Shown: positions 6,560-13,405 of the stretch, in pieces | Position numbering within the stretch: the first letter of the stretch is position 1 | Layout of the letters: each line of letters opens with the position of its first letter | NCBI GenBank assembly: GCA_028869975.1 | Contig: JAGWQR010000204.1 | Span: 1 to 19,618 of the forward strand | Source: Alphaproteobacteria bacterium | Lineage (GTDB): Bacteria; Pseudomonadota; Alphaproteobacteria; Sphingomonadales; Sphingomonadaceae | Direction of reading: 5' to 3' | DNA: 19,618 nt | Translations under genes and position numbers: made by a program | The notes under the pieces: generated by a model | Databases searched by the model: none | Seen by the model: the letters and a program-made list of their open reading frames with translations, nothing else | Told to the model about the DNA's origin: nothing

Positions 6560-7087
6560 TTATACTTCGCGCAGCCGGGGCATGATTTCAACAAAATTGC
6601 ATGGGACGTGGCGGCTGTCGAGCTGATGGACCAATATGCCGTTCCAGCCATCCCTGACCGCGCCAGTTGAACCGGGGAGTGCAAAAATATAGGTGCCGTC
6701 TACCATGCGCGCACATGCCCGCGATTGGATGGTCGAAGTGTGCACGCTCTGATAGGAAAGCCAGCGGAACAATTCACCGAATCCCGGAATATCCTTGCCG
6801 CCCAGACTGGTCAGCGCTTCGGGTGTCACGTCGCGTCCGGTGACGCCGGTCCCGCCGGTGCTGATGATGCAGTCGATTGTGCGATCGGCGATCCAGTTTC
6901 GCAACTGGACAATTATGGCATTAATATCATCCGTTACGAGGGCGCGCGCAACAAGCCTGTGGCCTGCGGTATTGAGCAACTCGACCAGTGCATCGCCCGA
7001 CTTGTCTTCTGCAAAACTGCGTGTGTCTGAGATGGTCAGTACGGCAATCCGCACCGGAATGAAGCTTCTCTGTGTATCAATTGCCAC
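6560..7087 (-). CDS. moaB: molybdenum cofactor biosynthesis protein MoaB
   Basis: A 175-residue protein of the MoaB/MogA family. MogA adenylylates molybdopterin before molybdate insertion; in organisms without MogA a MoaB-type protein can do this. Motifs are AVLTISDTRSFAEDKSGDAL near the N-terminus, IISTGGTGVTGRDVTPEAL (nucleotide/MPT site), IPGFGELFRWLSYQSVHTST, FALPGSTGAVRDGW and QLDSRHVPCNF, which match MoaB more closely than MogA. The start is GTG 7087; there is no earlier or nearby in-frame ATG. Only 3 bases separate it from the stop of the upstream transglycosylase gene, so it is the last gene of a three-gene operon. It fits the presence of two molybdoenzyme genes elsewhere in this window. 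Confidence 0.94.
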   Translation of the reverse strand: MAIDTQRSFIPVRIAVLTISDTRSFAEDKSGDALVELLNTAGHRLVARALVTDDINAIIVQLRNWIADRTIDCIISTGGTGVTGRDVTPEALTSLGGKDIPGFGELFRWLSYQSVHTSTIQSRACARMVDGTYIFALPGSTGAVRDGWNGILVHQLDSRHVPCNFVEIMPRLREV

Positions 7088-7090
7088 GGT

Positions 7091-8842
7091 CTATCTGGCG
7101 CTGGCAAGATGTGTAACCTGGTCAATGCGCACGGCTACAGCCCCGTGCATGCTTGGAAATTTGGGCCACATACCTTGTGCCAATGCATTCAAGCTTTGCA
7201 TATGCGAGCCGTTTTCCATTTCGTACATCCAGTAATTGCGCAGTACTGTCGTCACATATTCGCGCGTTTCCCAATAGGGAATCGATTCAATATAGAGCAA
7301 CGGATCCGCGCCATTGTCGGTCGCTTTAAGGTTCCAGGTACCGATCGGTGTCGTTCCGGCGTCATAAGCAGCAATCACTTTGGGCAAAAATCCTTCTGTT
7401 TCGGGGGCGTCACGGTATTTTTCGATGACATACTGGCCTATCGTCAGGTTGGTTGATGGATTGTAGAGCGAATCGAGGACAAGCCCCTTATGCCGCGCGA
7501 TAAGCGCCGCCGTGCCTGGCATCACCTGCATCAAACCTCGCGCTCCGGCGGCGCTCGTCACGTTGGTCTGGAAGCGCGATTCCTGGAGGATATGCGCAAA
7601 AGCAAGGAAACGATCAATTCGCCAGCCGCCCTGCGGCACCCACGTATCCGGACTGGGATAACGTGCGGCAGTAGAGGCCACTGCGCCCATAGGCCCGTTG
7701 TGCGCCAGCCAAAGCTGCGTAGCGGGCAGGTTCATCTGTCCTGAAAGGAGCGCTAAAGCCGTGTGATCCTGACGATCTCCTATTCTGGCCTGATGGCGAA
7801 TGAACTCATCGGCCAGATGATTTTCGCCAATCTCGGCCAGCGCCAGTGCGGCACGCACATTGGGCAAAGCCTCGACGCCGGGGATGCGGGCAAGCGTCGG
7901 ATCGTCAACCGGTGTGAAGCGCTCGCCAAGCTGTCCCTGCGCAAGCAGACCGTAAAATGTTTCAGATTTGCTGGCTGCCGCCCTGAGATATTCGGCAACG
8001 GCATGAGGCGCTTGCGCGTTGAGGGCCGCGCGTGCCGCCCAGAAATAGCCAGCTGCGACAAGTTCGGCATTATGCGCACGCTGCGCCGTGGAGATGAAAT
8101 TGCTGGCGGCGCCCCGGTAATCATGCTGCCGCCACGCCGCCAAGCCGGCGATCCAGTCCGATTGCGCGGCCCACTCGCCGGTACCATCATGGGCCTTGGC
8201 CGCCAGAGCACGCGCGGCGCTGTCATTCCCGGTTAGAAAATAAGACCAGGCAATACGCTGGCGCATTTCAGTGAGCGTATCACTGTTGAGCGCGCTGCTG
8301 TTGGTATCAAGATATGATTCAGCAAGCGCGGGCTGATCATTTTTTATATCACCGATGATGGTGCCGGCCACACCGGATCGCGCGGCATCTTCAGCCGCTT
8401 CGGTATGACCACGGTGCGGCGCAGCGCCGAGCCATGCCATATCCTGTTCAGGCGGAAGGGCCGGCAGGCTGGTGGCTCCGCGCAATGTGGCCAGGTGCTC
8501 CAGCGCCGCACCCTCCGGAAGCTCAGGTGCGGAGGCGAGCAGAGCGAGGATACTGTCAAGTGTGGCCTTGGGGGAACCTTTGGCTAGTATGATTTCAGCG
8601 CGGGCCACATTGTGCAACGGCCCCTCGGGCATGGCCGAGAGCGCATTTATTGCAGCCGCATAACGATGTTGATGAATGTCAGCAAACACTTCATGATAGA
8701 GCGTGCGCGCATTCGGGCCCAGTTGCGGTGGCAGTTTGCGCAACGCCAGCGGGGCTGCCTCTGCGTATGAACTTAAGATACCCGATCCAGCGACGCCTGT
8801 CATGAACAAAGCCAGCGACGCGATAATTGCTTTCACCTTCAC
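7091..8842 (-). CDS. soluble-type lytic murein transglycosylase (SLT domain)
   Basis: A 583-residue periplasmic enzyme that cleaves peptidoglycan between MurNAc and GlcNAc, leaving a 1,6-anhydro end. A signal peptide (MKVKAIIASLALFMTGVAGS to about AEA, residue 29) precedes a long alpha-helical superhelix region (about 35-400) with TPR-like features such as WAAQSDWIAGLAAWRQHDY and AGYFWAARAAL. The SLT domain follows (about 405-530): HILQESRFQ with catalytic Glu421, AAGARGLMQVMPGTA, NPSTNLTIGQYVI, VIAAYDAGTTPI and IPYWETREYV. The usual AAYNAG is AAYDAG here. I prefer GTG 8842 because GAGGA (8855-8851, within the end of the upstream gene) lies 8 bases before it. A TTG at 8857 would add five residues and overlap the upstream gene. 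Spacing to the UDG-like gene (4 bases) and moaB (3 bases) indicates one operon. Confidence 0.93.
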   Translation of the reverse strand: MKVKAIIASLALFMTGVAGSGILSSYAEAAPLALRKLPPQLGPNARTLYHEVFADIHQHRYAAAINALSAMPEGPLHNVARAEIILAKGSPKATLDSILALLASAPELPEGAALEHLATLRGATSLPALPPEQDMAWLGAAPHRGHTEAAEDAARSGVAGTIIGDIKNDQPALAESYLDTNSSALNSDTLTEMRQRIAWSYFLTGNDSAARALAAKAHDGTGEWAAQSDWIAGLAAWRQHDYRGAASNFISTAQRAHNAELVAAGYFWAARAALNAQAPHAVAEYLRAAASKSETFYGLLAQGQLGERFTPVDDPTLARIPGVEALPNVRAALALAEIGENHLADEFIRHQARIGDRQDHTALALLSGQMNLPATQLWLAHNGPMGAVASTAARYPSPDTWVPQGGWRIDRFLAFAHILQESRFQTNVTSAAGARGLMQVMPGTAALIARHKGLVLDSLYNPSTNLTIGQYVIEKYRDAPETEGFLPKVIAAYDAGTTPIGTWNLKATDNGADPLLYIESIPYWETREYVTTVLRNYWMYEMENGSHMQSLNALAQGMWPKFPSMHGAVAVRIDQVTHLASAR

Positions 8843-8846
8843 ACCA

Positions 8847-9566
8847 TTAATCCTCAAACAGTCGTTTCATGTCGGCCCAGACTTCCGCCTTGCGTTTGGG
8901 CACGGCGTGCAACACCTGCGCATGAAGCGTTGCTATGGTGCGTATATTCAGTCCGATATGGTTAAAGTTATGTAAACGTCCGCTTGCTTCCCGAACATTC
9001 ATGCCCAAAATAGCACGGGCTGGCGCATCGCCCATCAGCCATAGCCGTTGTGGGCGCACAAGCGCTACATGATGTTTGATGAGAGCGAAGCGTGCGCTAT
9101 CGTTATTTTCGCCGTTCTGACCCTGCACAAAACGTGACAAATTTAAGGGCGCAAGCCAGATTTTGCCGCGATCAAGCTGCATTGCAGCAAGCATCCGATC
9201 AAACATTTCACCAGCCGGACCGGAAAGCAGGCGCTTGTTCGCAATGTCCTCCGCTTCGGGCATATCGACTAGCACCATCAGCGCGGCGGTCGCATCTCCT
9301 GCAGGCAGAATCCGTTCCGAAGGCGGGCCGGCGCCGGGAACCTGCGGTGCGGACGCCAGCCACTGCATGAAATCGCTCAGAATTTCGGGAAAATCAACTG
9401 TCAATGGCTCTGAATCAGGTGTCGGACCCACATGCTTTGCCACGCGGTGTTCGAGCCAGTTGCAAGGTGTTTCCGCGACCCATTCATGTACACCGGCTTC
9501 GCCCCACCAGGCATATGCGACTGCCCTCGAATCTCCGGCTGTTTCTGTAAAATTAAAATCACGCAT
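8847..9566 (-). CDS. uracil-DNA glycosylase superfamily protein with degenerate active site
   Basis: A 239-residue protein related to family 4/5-type uracil-DNA glycosylases. The clearest match is residues 115-133, SGPAGEMFDRMLAAMQLDR, equal to the family's VGPAGQLLDRML region, with HHVALVRPQRLWLMGDAPAR (165-184) and a C-terminal segment around TLHAQVLHAVPKRKAEVW (213-230). The functional motifs are poor: the GEAPG motif is VDMPEA, HPS/HPAYLL is HAQVLH, and the protein has only one cysteine (Cys35), so the four cysteines of the family 4 iron-sulfur cluster are absent. It probably does not act as a standard family 4 enzyme; a structural or altered nucleic-acid role is possible. ATG 9566 opens a three-gene operon with slt and moaB. 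It lies divergent from the ETF-QO gene. Confidence 0.8.
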   Translation of the reverse strand: MRDFNFTETAGDSRAVAYAWWGEAGVHEWVAETPCNWLEHRVAKHVGPTPDSEPLTVDFPEILSDFMQWLASAPQVPGAGPPSERILPAGDATAALMVLVDMPEAEDIANKRLLSGPAGEMFDRMLAAMQLDRGKIWLAPLNLSRFVQGQNGENNDSARFALIKHHVALVRPQRLWLMGDAPARAILGMNVREASGRLHNFNHIGLNIRTIATLHAQVLHAVPKRKAEVWADMKRLFED

Positions 9567-9684
9567 CGTGTATCTAGAGTCAGGAGTTTTCGTCTACGTC
9601 AACCATGGTTGCAAACCGAACGGACAAGGCGTTAAGGAGGCACGATAAGACGAGATTTGGCGAGACAAATAAGGGACAAGGAGC
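9567..9684. promoter_or_regulatory. divergent control region with a 12-bp perfect palindrome
   Basis: The 118 bases between the UDG-like gene and the ETF-QO gene must hold both promoters. The most striking element is CAACCATGGTTG at 9600-9611, a perfect 12-bp palindrome suited to a dimeric regulator. Two purine-rich stretches precede the ETF-QO start: AAGGGA at 9671-9676 (8-base spacer) and AAGGAG at 9678-9683 (too close to the ATG). No convincing -35/-10 pair was seen on either strand. Confidence 0.4.
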
Positions 9685-11331
9685 ATGAGCGAGCGGGAAT
9701 CGATGGACTATGATGTCGTTATCGTGGGCGGCGGGCCGGCCGGGCTCGCGGCCGCGATCCGGCTCAAGCAACTCAGCGCCGACACCAGCGTCTGCATCCT
9801 CGAAAAGGGATCGGAAATCGGCGCGCACATCCTTTCCGGCGCGGTGGTTGACCCGAGGGCACTCGATGAGCTGCTACCCGACTGGCGCGAGCAAGGCTGT
9901 CCGCTGGCCGACACGCCCGTCACCGATAACTGGCATTGGGTGCTTTCGAAGAAAGGCAAAATGTCGATCCCGCATTGGCCGATGCCGCCGCTGATGAGCA
10001 ACAAGGGCTGTTATACCGGCTCGCTCGGCAATCTGTGCCGTTGGCTGGCGGAGCAGGCGGAAGGGCTGGGCGTGGAGATTTTCCCGGGCTTTCCGGCGGC
10101 GGAAATCCTGTATGATGATGCGGGCGCAGTGAAAGGGGTGGCAACCGGCGATATGGGCGTGGCGCGTGATGGCTCGCACAAAGCCGATTATCAGTCCGGC
10201 ATGGAGCTTCACGCCAAATATACATTGTTAGCAGAGGGTGCGCGAGGACACCTCACAAAACAGTTGAAGAAAAAATTAGCGCTTGATGCTGACTGCCAGC
10301 CGCAAATCTACGGGCTTGGGATCAAGGAACTATGGGACATCGACCCCGCCAGACATGTGCCCGGCCGGGTGATCCACACGCAGGGCTGGCCGCTCTCGAC
10401 AAGCGGCACCAATGGTGGCGGTTTCCTGTATCATCAGGCGAATAATCAGGTCGCGCTCGGCTTCGTCACCTGGCTTAATTACGCCAATCCTTATGTGTCA
10501 CCATTTGAGGAACTCCAGCGCTGGAAGCAGCACCCGGAAATCCGGGCGATCCTCGAAGGCGGCAAACGTGTGTCTTACGGAGCGCGCGCGATCAACGATG
10601 GCGGCTGGCAATCGGTGCCCAAACTCGCCTTCCCTGGCGGAGCGCTGATTGGTTGCGCGGCGGGTTTCGTCAATGTGCCGCGCATCAAGGGCAGCCACAC
10701 CGCGATGAAATCGGGGATGCTTGCGGCGGAAAACATTATTGCGGCGCTGAATGCGCGTCGGGCAGGGGATGAATTGGCCGATTACCAGCCCGCCGTGAAC
10801 GCAAGCTGGATCGCCACCGAACTCAAGCTGGTGCGCAATGTGCTGCCCTGTGTGGAGCGCTATGGCGATGCGCTCGGCACCATCCTCGGGGCCACCGACA
10901 TGTGGATGCGCACGCTCAAAATCGGGCTGCCGATTACCATGAAGCATCATCCCGACAATGAGGCGCTGATGCGCAAGGACCTGTATCAGCCGATCAACTA
11001 TCCCAAGCCCGATGGCGTGATCAGCTTTGACCGGCTGACGTCAGTGTCCTTTTCCTTCACCAATCATGAGGAGGATCAGCCCTGCCATCTTCAGCTCAAA
11101 GACCCGGAGGTGCCGATCACGGTCAATCTGCCGCTCTATGATTCCCCAGAGCAGCGCTACTGCCCGGCGGGCGTCTATGAGATTGTCGGGCGCGATGAGG
11201 GCGCGCCACGCCTGCAAATCAACGCGCAGAATTGCGTGCATTGCAAAACCTGCGACATCAAGGACCCGACCCAGAATATCAACTGGGTCGCTCCGCAAGG
11301 CGGCGGCGGGCCGAATTACCCGAATATGTGA
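9685..11331 (+). CDS. electron transfer flavoprotein-ubiquinone oxidoreductase
   Basis: ETF-QO passes electrons from reduced electron transfer flavoprotein, fed by acyl-CoA and related dehydrogenases, to ubiquinone at the inner membrane. The 548-residue protein has the FAD Rossmann loop DVVIVGGGPAGLAAA (GGGPAG at 15-20), EKGSEIGAHILSGAVVDPRA, the central GWPLSTSGTNGGGFLYH, and GCAAGFVNVPRIKGSHTAMK. It ends with the [4Fe-4S] ligands C493 (RYCPAGVYE) and C517, C520, C523 (NCVHCKTCDIKDP), then INWVAPQGGGGPNYPNM, typical of the family to the last residues. ATG 9685 is chosen because MSERESM is the form I recall from sphingomonads and AAGGGA precedes it at 8 bases; ATG 9703 is a weaker alternative. 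ispE follows 21 bases after the stop, so they may share a transcript without sharing a pathway. No ETF subunit genes are in the window. Confidence 0.97.
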   Translation: MSERESMDYDVVIVGGGPAGLAAAIRLKQLSADTSVCILEKGSEIGAHILSGAVVDPRALDELLPDWREQGCPLADTPVTDNWHWVLSKKGKMSIPHWPMPPLMSNKGCYTGSLGNLCRWLAEQAEGLGVEIFPGFPAAEILYDDAGAVKGVATGDMGVARDGSHKADYQSGMELHAKYTLLAEGARGHLTKQLKKKLALDADCQPQIYGLGIKELWDIDPARHVPGRVIHTQGWPLSTSGTNGGGFLYHQANNQVALGFVTWLNYANPYVSPFEELQRWKQHPEIRAILEGGKRVSYGARAINDGGWQSVPKLAFPGGALIGCAAGFVNVPRIKGSHTAMKSGMLAAENIIAALNARRAGDELADYQPAVNASWIATELKLVRNVLPCVERYGDALGTILGATDMWMRTLKIGLPITMKHHPDNEALMRKDLYQPINYPKPDGVISFDRLTSVSFSFTNHEEDQPCHLQLKDPEVPITVNLPLYDSPEQRYCPAGVYEIVGRDEGAPRLQINAQNCVHCKTCDIKDPTQNINWVAPQGGGGPNYPNM

Positions 11332-11352
11332 GGAAGGCTGCTGACGGGTGCA

Positions 11353-12183
11353 ATGATGTTATGTGAAGTTGCTTACGCGAAGATCAATCTCGCGCTGCAT
11401 ATCCGCCGCAAGCGCGAGGATGGCTATCATGACATTGAGACGCTGTTTGCGTTCTGCGAGGATGGCGATGTGCTGCGCGGCGAGGCTGCGGATGAGATCA
11501 GCCTGATGATTGACGGGCCGTTTGCGGAAGGACTGGTGGCAGACGAGGGCAATCTTGTCATCCGGGCGACGAGGGCGCTGCAAGCGGCAGCGGGTGTCAC
11601 GACCGGCGCGCGGCTGCATCTCACAAAGAACCTGCCCATCGCTTCGGGGATTGGTGGCGGTTCGGCCGATGCAGCGGCGGCACTGCGGCTGCTGGCAAGG
11701 CTATGGAAAGTTGATACCGATTTGCACAGCATTGCAGCGGATTTGGGCGCCGATGTGCCCGCCTGCCTGCTGAGTCAGACTACGCGCGGGGAAGGGGTGG
11801 GGGAAGCGCTGACGCCACTTGGTGACAGCCTGAAAACCTCGCCCGTCCTCCTCGTCAATCCGCGTGTGGGCGTCTCAACGGACACAATATTCAAGGCCTG
11901 GGATGGTGTGGACAGGGGGGCGCTCGCGCACAGTGATGATATGCTGGCGCTGGCTCAATCGTCGCGCAACGACCTCACGGTACCCGCCATAGCGCTTGTG
12001 CCTGTGATTACGGACCTGCTGGCCGCGCTGGAACAGCAACCCGGCACCACGCTGACGCGAATGTCCGGCTCGGGGGCAACCGGTTTTGCGCTCTATTCAA
12101 GTATACAGGCGCGCGACTTCGCCCATGCCGCCATCGTCGCCACGCACCCTGAGTGGTGGACACTGGCGAGCCGGTTGCGCTAG
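11353..12183 (+). CDS. ispE: 4-diphosphocytidyl-2-C-methyl-D-erythritol kinase
   Basis: IspE phosphorylates the 2-hydroxyl of CDP-methylerythritol with ATP, the fourth step of the non-mevalonate isoprenoid pathway. The 276-residue GHMP kinase has YAKINLALHI with the catalytic Lys10, RKREDGYHDIETLF, the glycine-rich ATP loop LPIASGIGGGSADAAAAL (about 94-111), LGADVPACL with the catalytic Asp134, and the C-terminal GHMP motif MSGSGATGFAL. Two adjacent ATGs open the gene (11353 and 11356); no close ribosome binding site decides between them. It follows ETF-QO by 21 bases and precedes the N-formylglutamate amidohydrolase-like gene by 9, so the three probably form one transcript. Confidence 0.96.
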   Translation: MMLCEVAYAKINLALHIRRKREDGYHDIETLFAFCEDGDVLRGEAADEISLMIDGPFAEGLVADEGNLVIRATRALQAAAGVTTGARLHLTKNLPIASGIGGGSADAAAALRLLARLWKVDTDLHSIAADLGADVPACLLSQTTRGEGVGEALTPLGDSLKTSPVLLVNPRVGVSTDTIFKAWDGVDRGALAHSDDMLALAQSSRNDLTVPAIALVPVITDLLAALEQQPGTTLTRMSGSGATGFALYSSIQARDFAHAAIVATHPEWWTLASRLR

Positions 12184-12192
12184 GCACCGCGC

Positions 12193-12876
12193 ATGACCTC
12201 TCCATTTCTCCTTATTGCCGATCATGCCTCAAATCATGTGCCCGAGGACATTCATCTGGGGCTCGACCCCGCGTTGCTGAACACGCATATCGCGCTCGAC
12301 ATTGGCGTGGCGGAACTGGGTGCGGTGATTTGTGAGCGGCTTGGCTGCCCCGGCATTTATGGCGACGTTTCGCGGCTGGTGATTGACCTCAACCGTGAAG
12401 ATGATACGCCGGGCCTTATCCCGCTCGCCTCCGATGGCCGTGTCATTCCCGGCAATGCAGGTGTGGACGCCGCCGCGCGGATCAGCCGCTTTTACCAACC
12501 CTATCATACGCGGATTGCGGCGCAGATTGCTGCACAGCGCCCCCAACTCCTCATCTCGTTGCACAGCTTTACGCCGCAACTTGCCTGTAATCCTCAAGAA
12601 TTACGCCCCTGGCAGATTGGCATTCTCTATAATGAAGATGATCGCGCGGCGCAGGCTGCGCTTGCCGCGCTCACCACGGCGGGCGTCATCGTCGGCGATA
12701 ATCTCCCTTACTCAGGCAAGGTGCTCAACGCCACAATGAACCGCCACGCTGAAGCAAATGGCATACCGTATCTCGGCTTGGAAGTGCGGCAGGATCTGAT
12801 CGGCGACCCGGCAGGCATCGTCCACTGGGCGGATGTACTGGAGCCGGTGATTAGGGCCTGCGTTACGCGGTTCTAG
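12193..12876 (+). CDS. N-formylglutamate amidohydrolase family protein
   Basis: A 227-residue protein of the N-formylglutamate amidohydrolase family, zinc-type hydrolases that in histidine degradation release formate from N-formylglutamate. Family features are the N-terminal LLIADHASNHVPEDI, HIALDIGVAELGAVI, SRLVIDLNREDDTPGLIP, LLISLHSFTPQL (probable metal/substrate His) and YLGLEVRQDLIGDPAGI. No other hut genes are nearby, so the real substrate is uncertain; many such proteins in Alphaproteobacteria sit outside hut operons and are unassigned. It starts 9 bases after ispE with no strong ribosome binding site, suggesting translational coupling. Its TAG stop shares the palindrome CTAG (12873-12876) with the stop of the convergent lipoprotein gene. 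Confidence 0.9.
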   Translation: MTSPFLLIADHASNHVPEDIHLGLDPALLNTHIALDIGVAELGAVICERLGCPGIYGDVSRLVIDLNREDDTPGLIPLASDGRVIPGNAGVDAAARISRFYQPYHTRIAAQIAAQRPQLLISLHSFTPQLACNPQELRPWQIGILYNEDDRAAQAALAALTTAGVIVGDNLPYSGKVLNATMNRHAEANGIPYLGLEVRQDLIGDPAGIVHWADVLEPVIRACVTRF

Positions 12877-13226
12877 TGATGATCTCTGCCATGCCCGCCC
12901 GGGTTGAAATGCGGCATTCGCACCCCCTGGGCGGGGCTCATCTGGCCATGAAAGGCATGAAAATTGCCGCCATTCGGCTGCCCACGATAGAAATGCCCGC
13001 CATCGCCACGGTGATAATGGCGATCATAATCATTGTTTCGATAATAGAAGTAGCCGTCATTGCCCCAATAGCCATCATAAATCGGGCCATAATAATTGTC
13101 ATAATAGCCGTCATAATAATAGGGGCCTGGTGCGCCATAACCGAGCGCAACACCGCCATTTTCATAGCAGGCCGCCAGAGGCAGGGCGCAAGCTGCGATA
13201 CATGATGCGATAAACAAACGTTTCAT
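12873..13226 (-). CDS. small Tyr/Gly/Asp/His-rich lipoprotein of unknown function
   Basis: A 117-residue predicted lipoprotein: MKRLFIASCIAAC, hydrophobic core, then lipobox LAAC with Cys20 as the lipidated residue. Tyr follows the cysteine, so outer-membrane sorting is possible. The mature part is low complexity. Residues 36-63 are dense in Tyr, Asp and Gly with repeated DGY units (YYDGYYDNYYG, IYDGYWGNDGYFYYR). Residues 70-117 are His/Gly-rich (RHYHRGDGGHFYRG, ending GGHGRDHH). I recall similar uncharacterised proteins in sphingomonads and related groups, but no function. The start is ATG 13226, six bases after GGAGG (13237-13233); ATG 13229 is too close and TTG 13232 is unlikely. It is convergent with the amidohydrolase-like gene (4-base overlap at stops) and divergent from ilvD. 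The plus-strand frame through it encodes an improbable Ile/Ala-rich shadow. Confidence 0.78.
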   Translation of the reverse strand: MKRLFIASCIAACALPLAACYENGGVALGYGAPGPYYYDGYYDNYYGPIYDGYWGNDGYFYYRNNDYDRHYHRGDGGHFYRGQPNGGNFHAFHGQMSPAQGVRMPHFNPGGHGRDHH

Positions 13227-13404
13227 CATCAACCTCCATGTCCTAAAATACCTATGTCGCGGGGTGAATGCGCCCGCAATCCGTAATCATGCTGAGGCTA
13301 AAGGCGTGCGCGTGTACGGAACGTGAATGGATAAGGCGCGGGGGATCAAGCTTGCCTTGGGTTCAGCCGCGCGCCATAGGCGCGCTTCAGAAAGTGAGAC
13401 TCTG
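13227..13404. promoter_or_regulatory. divergent leader region between the lipoprotein gene and ilvD
   Basis: At 178 bases this is the longest gap between major genes. It holds the lipoprotein ribosome binding site GGAGG (13237-13233, minus), a possible small upstream ORF on the plus strand (13268-13405), and a GC-rich 7-bp hairpin (13369-13385). No convincing -35/-10 promoter or T-box-like element was recognised. There is no T-run after the hairpin, so a simple attenuator-terminator is not visible. Confidence 0.4.
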
Positions 13405-13405
13405 A
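13268..13405 (+). other. possible small upstream ORF overlapping the ilvD start
   Basis: An ATG at 13268 opens a 45-codon frame beginning MRPQSVIMLRLKACAC and ending QKVRL, whose TGA stop (13403-13405) overlaps the ilvD ATG as TGATG. This arrangement would allow translational coupling. Codon use is unlike the neighbours (several AGG, ATA and GGA codons), the ribosome binding site (GGGG at 13261-13264) is too close, and there is no run of branched-chain codons as in a classical leader peptide. It may be chance. Confidence 0.22.
13369..13385 (+). other. GC hairpin in the ilvD leader
   Basis: GCGCGCC (13369-13375), loop ATA, GGCGCGC (13379-13385) form a perfect 7-bp stem of G-C pairs, ending 19 bases before the ilvD ATG. 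It lies inside the possible upstream ORF. No T-run follows, so it is not an intrinsic terminator; it could affect ribosome access or be chance in GC-rich DNA. Confidence 0.45.

Noticed and set aside
12876..13205. Ile/Met-rich plus-strand frame over the lipoprotein gene
   Set aside because: Its composition is an artefact of the Tyr/Asn/Asp codons on the other strand; the minus-strand protein has a signal peptide, lipobox and GGAGG ribosome binding site.
13327..13404. N-terminal extension of IlvD starting at ATG 13327
   Set aside because: The 26 extra residues match nothing in the family, there is no ribosome binding site, and the stretch contains the GC hairpin; ATG 13405 gives the family's usual N-terminus.
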